Positions 29,061-38,572 of a stretch of 64,000 bases of DNA are shown here, piece after piece. The notes under the pieces are model-generated. The model was not told the DNA's origin and searched no databases. It saw only the letters and a list, made by a program, of their open reading frames with translations. Position 1 is the stretch's first letter, and each line of letters begins with the position of its first letter. The stretch is taken from NCBI GenBank assembly GCA_977006965.1, contig OZ345358.1, positions 1,302,001 to 1,366,000 on the forward strand. Direction: 5' to 3'. Source of the stretch: Phymatolithon calcareum. Taxonomy: Eukaryota; Rhodophyta; Florideophyceae; Hapalidiales. The position numbers and the translations under genes are program-made.

Positions 29061-29570
29061 TACAAATTACATATGACCTAACTTATGAATACCAGAAAAG
29101 CATTTAATGAAGAGAGAAAGCACATGCTATCTAAGCAGACTGCCGAAACACATCGAATAACATTCCCGACAAAGGAAGGAGAGCGCCTTGAGTCGAAGAG
29201 GAAAACCCCACACGAAAAGACAGAGAAATTCCAGCAATCCCTAAATTTTCAAAATTGAAACACAGGGGACTGGCGGTTCGTACGTCTTTGGAAATTTCCG
29301 CAAGTGTCTGCAACACCGATGGAGGATAAAATCGGAAAGAAAGTCAGACAGCCACCATCAAGTGTACGCAGAATGACGAAGACCTATACTGAAACGAGAA
29401 GAGAAGGTTTGGAAACTTCTGCAGTAATAAGAGTCCTGCAAGGTCTCGCAATGGTTCCGCAGTCAGGGGCAAGCCATGAAAGAATGCTCTTACAATAGAG
29501 CCGATACTATTTCCATTCCATTGAGGTAGGCAGTCCGCATTGATCATATTCAGCACACTGCGTAGCATGG
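29061..29570. other. No recognised gene
   Basis: Frames of 61-74 codons without features. GCAAGTGTCTGCA at 29,298 is a possible scrap of the short retroposon family. Confidence 0.4.
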
Positions 29571-29582
29571 AAGAAGGGCAGA

Positions 29583-29614
29583 GGAGGAAATGTAGATTTT
29601 TATTTAAAAGTTAT
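29583..29614 (-). mobile_element. 32-bp truncated retroposon copy with 12-bp target duplication
   Basis: Only the tail of the family remains (TGTAGATTTTTATTTAAAAG in this orientation). It is framed by the direct repeat AAGAAGGGCAGA at 29,571-29,582 and 29,615-29,626, strong evidence that even this scrap inserted by retroposition. Confidence 0.75.
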
Positions 29615-29640
29615 AAGAAGGGCAGAAGCTTGTTTTGTAA

Positions 29641-29690
29641 TAGAAGAAGAAGAAAGCTAGATTTTTATTTAGAAGCAACTTTCATGTTGC
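29641..29690 (-). repeat. Short retroposon tail family, further inverted copy
   Basis: GAAGAAGAAGAAAGCTAG then ATTTTTATTTAGAAG, 15 bases after the truncated copy's second target repeat. Confidence 0.55.
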
Positions 29691-29808
29691 CTACTGTACT
29701 ACAGTAGAGGGTTTGGCTGGACCACCTCACTATATCATACCTCCGATGCATCGATCCGGTCACGTCTCCGCCAACACTTGAAACTAACGCCTCGATTCCC
29801 AACTCCTG

Positions 29809-31065
29809 ATGTTACTATCCATGCTCTCACGAGCGCTTCGCGCGAGCGCGACTGGCACACTCCGTACGCCATCACGGACATGGTTTCCTCCATCGCGCCT
29901 AGACTGTTTTCGCACTCCGCGCAATGCGCATCTGCTGCGCTCGTGCGCGTTATCAACGCGTGGGCCAGCAGGACCGGGGACTGCGCCGCCGGGCGGTCGC
30001 GTGGAGGCGCCGGCAACCGTGCCGTTAGCGGCGGTGGAGGTGCGCGCGTCGGGCGCTCCCGTGGCGCGCTACGTGCAGAAGGCGGACGCGGCGGCTGAGC
30101 TCGGTCTTCTTGTGCGTGATTTCCGCGTGGTCGATCCGACATTCCGCACTGCGGGTGCGGCCGTCCTTCCGCGTGAGGCGGGCATTATAGTGCGACTCGG
30201 ACATGTACGTGTGATTATATTGCCTGAAAGTGTGCTTGTGTTCGATCCTCTCAATCCGCATGTCGAGCGGTTTGTGCCGCGTTTGCAACAACGACTTGTT
30301 TCGCCTTCGCATCCTATGCCGTTTGAATTTCGCGCGCTGGAGGCAGTGCTTGTTGAAGTATGTGCGGGGCTTTCACGGCAGTTGGGTGTCATTGTGCCTA
30401 GCGTTGATCTTGTGCTGGATAAGCTGAGTGAGGGGCTTGATTTTGGAGGTTATACTGTGCAGCATTGTCTTGATAGACTGTTGCCGCTTGAGAATGCGCT
30501 TAATGACTTTGCGGATCGTGTTGATGCTACGCGTGATGCATTGCATGAGGTGCTTGGGTCTGATGTACGTTGGCGGGAGTTGATTTTGGCGTTGCGTGCG
30601 AAGGTTGATTGTTGTATGTGGGGCTGACAATTGTTGTTTGGCGCGGTGTAGGAAGATATGAGTTTGATGTATCTGACAACGTTCAGGGAAACAGGGCATA
30701 GACGAAGGGTGGATCAGCATGATGAGGTGGAAATGATGCTTGAGAATTACGTCAAGCAGATTGATACCATTCATTCCGAGGTGCGGTCGACGTTGCGGTC
30801 GATCAAAGCGACTGAGAATATTACTCAGATTCGACTCGATGCGATGCGAAACAGAGTGTTGCGATTGGAGGTGTTTCTCAACCTGGGCGCCGTCTCTGTC
30901 GGCACCGGAGGACTCGTGGCTGGCGCTTTTGGGATGAATCTTCTCACTGGGATTGAGGAGCATCCGCTCGCGTTCTGGATCGTGTCGGGATCGGCGGTGC
31001 TGACGAGCGTGCTGATGTTTAGAGGATGTTTGGCGTATTTGAGATTTCGCAAAATCTTTTACTAG
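29809..31065 (+). CDS. MRS2: MRS2-type magnesium channel (CorA superfamily), two exons
   Basis: Exon 1 is 29,809-30,603 (265 codons from an ATG), exon 2 is 30,652-31,065, giving 402 residues, typical of MRS2. The Arg-rich, acid-poor N-terminus (MLLSMLSRALRASATG) looks like a mitochondrial presequence, matching MRS2's role as the Mg2+ channel of the mitochondrial inner membrane. Family features: LLVRDFRVVDP, ILVRL-like REAGIIVRLGHVRVIIL, PFEFRALEAVL, LENALNDF helix, EDMSLMYLT at the exon join, NITQIRLDAMRNRVLRLE, and the diagnostic F-G-M-N (GMN at residues 359-361) at the end of the first of two membrane helices, with an acidic loop GIEEHP. GC-rich 5' end. The gene occurs once in the window because the second copy of the unit is cut off before it. 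Confidence 0.93.
30604..30651 (+). other. 48-bp intron in the MRS2 gene
   Basis: AAG|GTTGAT ... CTGAC ... GTGTAG|GAA: phase 0 on both sides, restoring the family pattern K-E-D-M-S. A better donor, GTATGT at 30,614, would give a 38-bp intron but breaks the frame. The intron contains the in-frame TGA that ends the unspliced frame, so splicing is required for a full protein. Confidence 0.75.
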
Positions 31066-31532
31066 CTGTATTGCGGAGGGCAGCATAGAGGGTGTAAAGT
31101 AGAGGAATGGAGGTTGGATTTTGGTTGTAAAACAGTTTTGGATTGAATAACTCTTTGAAGATGGGACTTTTCGATTTCATCAAATTTTTGTCACTGCACT
31201 CGCAAGCACACAATGATGTACTACCACCAGCTTTACGAACTTCACGATCCACTGTCGTGTAGCACAGGTCCTATAGGGCGGACATTAAAGGACTTTTTCT
31301 TGAAGCTCTCAACGTCGGCACTCGCCAACTCCAGAGCAACCTCTCCTAGCAAATGCTCAGGGTACTACAATCTCGCTTCCTGAGAAGATCACACCCGACT
31401 ATTTATCTATTATCGCAAATGGATCTCCAATCGCAGAAGCTTGTCGATCACTTTTCTGTTTCTTCTTCCCCAGTTTCTAGTCATGATCACTTCATGCATG
31501 ACTAAGGCAGAGTCTCTCCGGTTTGGGGGTCA
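31066..31532. other. 3' flank of MRS2, no gene
   Basis: No coding or repeat signal identified. Confidence 0.4.
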
Positions 31533-32299
31533 CTAGTCCGGATACTGCTCATGCAGAGCGCTCACATAGGATTTCGTGCTCTTGCAATGTCCAATACCCC
31601 ACACGATTGAGCAAAATAAGCTCTTCATCTGATTAGTTTGCGCTTCAATAGTATTTGTCCGGGGCATTACGTGTATCGCGTAGTCCAAGATGCATTGCAT
31701 GAGGGCTTTGTAAATTGATATGCCCTTGACATTAACCAAGTGTTTCGTCTTGAGCCCAAGGTGTTTCAGGCCCAGGTGGGTTCCTTTCGCGGCATTGATT
31801 CGATTCAAAGTTGCGTGGTGGGGGAACGCGGATGTTGTCTTTCGGGGTTCCAGGGATTTCCGGTCCGTGGGTTTCGTCGTGAGCTTCGCCGGAAAGTTGG
31901 TGCTTGCCCTTAATAATCCGGCGTAGTTGAAAACCACCTTTTTCCCTTGTTGGCTTTCCAAGCCGTGTCATTTTCCCCGAAACAGCACGCCGCCATGTCC
32001 ATCAGCCGCTAAATGCCTTCGAAATTAGTAGCTTGGAGCTGAGCAGCGTTTGCAAATATGATCACGGAGTGTTTCGACATATACCGAGGAGCCTTTTCAG
32101 CTGCTAAAGCGAATGTATCCATGAATAGATGTAGCGAAATGGGATGAGTTGCGATCCTTGCAGGACATTGCGATTTACCAGAATCTTCTTTTCTTTTCGT
32201 CTCCAGCTGTACATCTAGTGATGCCCCGAGAAACTCAATCTGTGGGTGAGTCGAGCACGGACTGCTTGAAAGAATAGAGCTCGTCAATTCAACAGACAA
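31533..32299 (-). pseudogene. LINE reverse transcriptase relic with ruined catalytic motif
   Basis: The 32,009-32,299 frame carries SVIIFANAAQLQATNFEG, where non-LTR reverse transcriptases have F-A-D-D: both catalytic Asp are lost (N and A). After a frameshift, the 31,533-31,961 frame has HLGLKTKHLVNVKGISIYKA followed by YAIHVMPRTNTIEAQTNQ and SIVWGIG, the thumb region. It is the same type of element as at 18,189 but not the same segment copy. Confidence 0.85.
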
Positions 32300-34170
32300 T
32301 GTTTACACAGAGCTTAAGTACTCCAGATGACATCGGTTGCAATGTCCGCCGGATGTATCAAGGACTATCATCGGGACACTGCGGATTTGACTTGCATACT
32401 ACATTCTGTTCTGATGTCTCCAGCGTTTTGAAGGCCTATTCTATCTAATCCATTGTGACTTTGAAATTCTAATGAAGGCGGAGGATCCAAAGGCTACTCG
32501 ACTGTTTTCCTGCCTCCTGCGTTCGCAGTCAGCGGAATAAGATCAAGTTTCACTCAAGCCAATATGTGTATAAATCATGTTTCCCTTAGCCTGCAGTTGG
32601 GTAGTCAGCCACCTTTAGAAAAAAACAGCAACCCTTCGAGAACGCAGCCAAAATATGTAAGCCTTTCTGCTGCACCTGGATTATCGGCGGTGGGTCCTAA
32701 GCCTTAAAGATTCTGTTGGAGTTCCTTCTTGCACAGTTCTGTCTGCTGAGAACCTTGCCTACGACGCCGCGAAGGCATGTCGTAAAAAGCAATACTTCAC
32801 CTTCTCGGGGGTGTGTTCCTAGGCTGAAATGTCATGGCCTTCTTTGTGGAAGCCAAGAGATTTTTCCCAGTGATGCACTACGATACTGTTCGCCAGTCAG
32901 CCTTTGTCATGGTAATCACTTTGGCCAAGGCGCTTCCATCAAAACAACACTCTAATGTCGTTATACGTTTCTGTCCATCCATTCAGACCTTGGCAACCTG
33001 GTGCTCCCTCCACGTCCTGGCTACAGTGGCAAGTGCCGACCAATCCGCATTTTGCAAATTCCATTCGCGGCTCTATGCGCCGCCTCTTTCTTCCACATCT
33101 GCATGGCCCAGACACAGATATCTACGCCGCAGTTAACAAAAGACCAAACCTACTCGACAGTTATGACGTTCGGGGACCATCGACCCGTGCGACGAGCGCA
33201 CTTTGTCAACATAGGCTGCGCACGCTTGCAGGACAGACGGCAGGTCTCTCGAATGCCGGTCCACCCGTGAGGTCCTCCGCGAGGCGAGAAAAGTCCCTGG
33301 CACAGATTCGACCGCCTTTTGGTGTCAACTCAGCGGCGCATGCATCCCCACTGAATGCCGGAACGGATTGGGCCGGGGAGACTGTACCGCTGCTCTTTGC
33401 GCTGGTCGGCCCTTTCGGGAAGAGGGAAGGAGCACCCATACGCGCCTCCCAGCGATAAGACGCGCTGTGGTAATGTTGCTGCTTCTCTTTTTCGTGCGCT
33501 TATTGGACACAACTGGAGAAGCCTGGGTGAAGAGAGGCATAGTGCATTGGCTGAGTTTGGACAGACATCGAAGTACGCTACATTAAATTGGGAGTACTCG
33601 GGAAGATGAGGGATCAATTCAAGGGCAAAGAACACACTCCTGTGCGACCTGGTGCGTCGCTTGGAGACGAGTGGTGCACATACGGCATCAGAGAATTCAT
33701 GATATGGACGCGAGGCGCGAAAGTGACGAAGGCACGAAGCTGCGTATTGTATGGATGATCTGTCCGGAAAAAGTTTCGGATTTTCCTCTGTTCAGGCAGA
33801 ACCATTCCGATTTGAATCACCTTGACCTCACGGGGAAGCTCTAGCATGTTGCCGCATATTTTCGCATTGTCGTCAGAAGTGCGGACTTCGTAAAAGGGAG
33901 ACTGCACACATGTGTTTCACGGTGTGAAACAATTTTGAATTCGTCAATTAGTTGCATTGGGCGAGCATCGAAAAGCGATGTGAGAATGCCGAACAAACGG
34001 CCGCGTATAAGACGGGACCATGGCCCCTACGGCGCGCGAATGGGCCTGAGGGATTGAGCGAGGGACGCAGAAGGGACAGAGGGAAGCATGAGCTTGCAAC
34101 TACCGGACGCAAGAGAGGAGAAAAATGTCCCGCGTTCGATCCGGACCTGCGTGAGTACTTGCAGGGTCGG
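32300..34170. other. Unclassified stretch, possibly decayed retroelement
   Basis: Plus-strand frames at 32,955-33,458 (167 codons, Pro/Arg-rich) and 33,355-33,609 and a minus frame at 33,614-33,907 are protein-like in places, but none carries a motif I recognise. The minus frame lies downstream of the retroelement protease at 34.7 kb and might be its degraded continuation. A hairpin GTTTCAC-GGT-GTGAAAC is at about 33,911. Confidence 0.35.
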
Positions 34171-36646
34171 TCAAACAACTCGGTGACCAATCAAAGTTTG
34201 CACTTCGAAAGACCTCAATCTTGCGCAGGTTTCCTGTGCAAGGACCGGCTCATTACCAACGTGAGCTGTTTTCCGATTACGGGCTCGTGATTCTCGTGGT
34301 CTATTTCCTTCAGGGAAAGGACAAAGACTTCTTCGTCGGCATCCTGACCGGTTCATGGTTGCAGTCGTCTCCGGAGTCGGAGCTAGAGTCAGGACTGGTA
34401 CTCTAATCACTCTCCGATTCTGACGTGAACTCTTCGTCATCGGTTGAGTCGAGACCACGTGGTTATAGACGAGATTGATCTTGGTTTGCTTAATTCTAAC
34501 GATGTTGCTTCCGTGGTCCATCGTCGTCTTCCGTTTCGGTAAGCCGAAATTCATATTGTATTTCGGCTTCGTGGAAAGGAGGAATGTGCTCGGTACGCTA
34601 ATGTTGTCAAAAACAACGGCGACCTCTTCAGCAATACCGAGACTCCCTTCTGTTTCTCCAGAGTATCCTTCGATTTTTCATTTGGTTTGGGTGGGGCCTA
34701 TTTGTAGCGTATCGGCAAGCTTGCGTGAGATCACGTTTAGGAGAGCGCCAGTATCGAGGAGGATATATATATATTTCGGCTGTTGACTTGAACTTCCACA
34801 AACTGGTGGCGGTTGAAGGTCTGCACAAGAGCAACCAAGTCATAGGTATCGACAATGCGAATATTAGAGGCTTTCCACGCACGAGACAATTTTGAAGGTC
34901 TCTTCTGGCCTCTACTGCGTCCCCAAGAAGTAGTTGGCCGAACAAAATTCCTGTTTGACACTGCGCAGTGTTGGTGATCAGTCGTACCTCTATACGAGGC
35001 TTCCCAGCTCTTTGACTAAAGTGTTATTTGCAGGTTTTCGAGTAGATGTTTTCTTCGTCCTCTTGACCGGTTGGATTGATATTTTCTTATGCGTGGTCAA
35101 CCCTATAAGCGGGAGTGGAGAAACTTCCATCGGCTCCTCTTCGTCCCCCCGAGAGGAGTTTTTGGCACTCGCTGGACATGAGCAGTACGCTATACGGCGG
35201 CGATATCCATGTCGAATTCTTCAGGTGCGATATCATCATCCCCAGCGAGCGCTAAGACATTGACGTTCTCAAGGGCTGGCTGCGTTTGCTGCTGTCGAGC
35301 GATGGCCTGGTCAAAATCGTGGCGTTGTTTGGAGTAGCAAGCAACCTCGCTATGGTCCATCTTGTTACAGAAGCGACACTTCGTGTCCCTCATGGGATTT
35401 TCTTGGCACTGAGTGGACACGTGCCCCTCTTCCTTTCAAGAGCTGCAAGTCTTGGAACGAGCACGATGCTGGACAGTTTCTGTTTTCTGCGATATGCAGT
35501 ATAGAGGATTCCCGTTTGGACTCGCTATACCTGCGCAACGGGATTGCAACCCCGAAGCGCGATTTGTTGGGGCAGAGCGTGTATAACACAGAGGGTTAAC
35601 TGTATGTGCAGCACCAGCGATCGAGGGATGAGCGACGTGGAACGCCAGGTGGATTGGGTGTCATTTACCGGGCGAAGACCGAAGAGGTCGGTACGGCGCA
35701 TCAGTCAGTCGCGGGCAAAGTCGGAGGTAGCACTCCTTGCCGCAAAGTTCCCAGCTCTGGTGGACGACCTAGTCTGTCAATGGCATCTGGAGATGAACAG
35801 TGGTCCCGAAGACCTTCTCTGTGAAGCCAAGCTAAGCAGTAAGTTGCTTGTTGTTTATCATAGCTTGCGGGCGACTGGCGTAAGTACTCTTCGCTCCACT
35901 GACAGTGTCAGACGAAAAGCGTCAACTGTAAAGATAAGTCCAGATTAATCTAGGAGGTGTCATACACAAATTACTACGGTGGTCCCTAATGGACCAGTGG
36001 GCCAGATGGGCTGAAAAACACCATAGGTGTCGAAATTGGACTCTACTACACGATATAACTAAAGTGAGCTGATTTATCTGCTCACACAGCTTATAGAACT
36101 TCCTCTCGGCCTCAGTCTGGAGAGTGTCATTCGATCCGGGATCAAGCGAAGCGTTGGAAGTATTGGCCAGATGTTTGGCTTGGTACATAAGCTTCTGACC
36201 TTATGCATAGCTAATACAGGGGGAATTGATTTCGCCAAACGTCGAGGAACCCCGCAAAACCCCGAAGGGGCTTGTTCGTTGATATGACATCTCGAAGCAG
36301 ACCGCGCATAGGAGAATCGTAAAGTTGGCTTGCTGGTAGAGCGTCTCTGCCTTGTTCAAAAACGCGTCGATGTAACCTTAAATGTACTTCAAAGGGACGG
36401 CTTCGCGCATAACAGATTCTTAAGAGCGACGGGGGCAAAAGCGGACAGAATGGCAGCATTCACCGCGGAATAGTTCCTGAACTCGGGAGTAAGCGAGTAT
36501 TCAACGACAAAATTGTCCCAGTAGAAGTCGAACGCTTCGCCGGTCAGGCACTGAGCAATTCTTGCGGCTTTCTTGTCGAGGGAAGCTTCTTTGTGGTGGA
36601 AATTCCCGAAGCGGAAGAGGAATTTACGAGCATCAGTTTCGACCTG
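34171..36646 (-). pseudogene. Second LTR-type retroelement, gag-protease part, crossing the unit boundary
   Basis: From 36,646 downward on the minus strand: Gag capsid-like region (RIAQCLTGEAFDFYWDNF), a perfect CX2CX4HX4C zinc knuckle at 35,190-35,420 (CRFCNKMDHSEVAC), a linker with VALVQTFNRHQFVEVQV, then a retropepsin motif LLDTGALLNVISRKL at about 34,720-34,764, and a tail frame at 34,171-34,554 with NLVYNHVVSTQPMT. The shift between linker and protease coincides with a TATATATATAT run (about 34,763-34,773), suggesting dinucleotide slippage. Stops and shifts elsewhere make it dead. No reverse transcriptase or LTR found. The continuity of gag through 35,788/35,789 shows that the unit boundary is not a biological end. 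Confidence 0.75.
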
Positions 36647-36939
36647 CTAGACGGGAAGCGCATTCGAAGGCGCAATGGAACTGCTGGGGGAAACCAAAAT
36701 GAGGGTCTTTAAGTGTTCTGTGTTTGTGTGTTTGTTTTCAGGCGAAAGTTCTCTTTTTACGCGAACGAAGAGCTTTTCCCGGGAGATATGAGGGCGCAAT
36801 TACAAACGCCCTAGAACATCTCTCGGAGTGACCGAAATTCCATGTGAAGTAATACAAGATGGGATATCAATTCAAAATATCTAATCTAAATAGAAAAAGA
36901 GCAAAACGGATGCGGCCAGAACTACACTGCGCTGGCGCT

Positions 36940-38572
36940 CTAGTCATCATCAAACGCATAAATAATCTCGGCGTACCGGGCAAAGCAATTCCTACCTGTG
37001 GATCTGCCACATATGTGAATTAAAGCACCATCAAGTCTTGAGCAGCACGAGCAGGCAAGCCTCGTCTTCATGACTTTGTAAGCATTGCATCTATTCTGCA
37101 AGGTGTAAGGGGTGAGCACCCCATGCGCAGTCTTCCGGTTCTTCATTGTAGGCGTAAGATGCGTAGCCACACCGGGGTGACAGAGCGACGTCGAGAGGTG
37201 AACGAGTCGTATGAGTTATCGATCAGCTGCATTGCTAGCTCTTCATAAAACTTCCGCTCGATCATCATCTTCTGTGCCTCTGCGTTAGCTCCAGAGTAGA
37301 GCAACCAGCTGTCAGCGACACACATTGCCAATAGAGAATTATTGAATGTAAAAGACCAGTCTTGAGTGCGCTGCTTTTTCTCCATATTCAGGCTTTCTTG
37401 TCTACACCGATTGTGCCTCTCAATTTTAGTGCACGCGGAATAATAGGTCTCACAAACTTCGGGTTGGGGTATGTACAGCTCAACGCGGGCAGGTCCATCA
37501 TCCAGCTAACGCCAGCGTACGTTACGGTAAGGATTCCCTTCTAGGGTAAAGGATGTCGTCGAAATGAAGTACAACCACATGTCAGCCATTATTAATGGAC
37601 CACCGCTCTAGCACTTTCGCACCATAGAGACAGATTGACCTCTCTCCGAGAGCTTGACTTTGGAGAGGGTATTTCTTCGTCGCAGCTTTTACAACGCCGA
37701 TAAATTTTAGACCCATGCGGGGAAGCATCTCTGCTGTCTCGGCAGGTGCGAAATAAGAGTCCACACAAATGATTCGTCTGATTCCGCCGTACGCTGCCAC
37801 AAGTCGGCGGAAAACTGCAGTTCAGTGTGCAAATTCGCTTTCGAATGACTTGATCTCCTCCTCCTCAGCTATTGTTACAAGCTTCAAATGGAGCATATTT
37901 CCACTCCGCCCGCAAGCATAATTTTGAATCTCACAGCCATACTCCATTTTCCGATCCATTACGACATAGTGTAGAAGACCAATGTCGATCCAATGACCAT
38001 CTTGACCATACCATCGGGATATGGACTTTTCCACGCATATCGCTTCCGAAGGGGAAACATTGCGCTTCGAATGGACATTAATGGCGTCCACAAAATCTTG
38101 CTCAAGAGCCCAACGTATTTGACGGCAGAAAGTTGGACTTGGGAGTCCGGCCGGACACTGAAGCAGACACAGCGGAGGTATTCCAAAAACCTGTCGCGAA
38201 GCGTTACGGTGTTTCCAAATCATGATGCTGGTATGTACTTGTTCGTCCGATACTTGCTCCATAGATTCTTCTTGGAGCCAAATTCAAACCTCGTGATGAG
38301 GATTAGAATGCCGAAGATTTTCAGCTACTCCGACACTGTAGTTTCTTGCCGCCCAATTCGCTTCAACCTCGCAGACGTCATTGCCGCAATATTTTTCAAA
38401 TGGCGCTGCGGGGCTATGGGAACACGACCATGAAACAGTCGTATGGGGTACGAGATCCTAAGCCACCATTTTCGGTGATTGTATTTCCTCCAGGGTTCCG
38501 CGCTGACGAGAACTGTTGAGCAATGCTTCCTCTAATCTGGGAAAGAAATTGTTGTTCGCAGCATTCGATATC
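36940..38572 (-). pseudogene. Copy 2 of the piggyBac-like transposase relic (C-terminal part)
   Basis: Same as 1,152-2,784, with the same frameshifts and stops. Confidence 0.85.

Larger units (their letters stand above)
1..35788. repeat. Copy 1 of a 35,788-base repeat unit
   Basis: The sequence beginning at position 1 recurs at 35,789 and the match runs to the end of the window, so positions 1-28,212 are present twice. The two copies agree in all stops and frameshifts of decayed elements and in homopolymer lengths: 13 A near 24,337 and 60,125, and 10 G then 8 G after the exchanger gene in both. I saw no difference between copies, though I could not align every base. Such identity, including runs prone to sequencing error, suggests one consensus written twice (circular record or assembly overlap) more than two independent chromosomal copies. 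Features described for copy 1 apply to copy 2 at +35,788. Confidence 0.97.

Noticed and set aside
32955-33458. 167-codon plus-strand frame
   Set aside because: Composition is partly protein-like but no motif is recognised, and overlapping frames are equally open; left as unclassified and not called as a gene.
35544-35948. 134-codon plus-strand frame crossing the unit boundary
   Set aside because: No recognisable features, and it opposes the minus-strand gag relic that continues through the same region.
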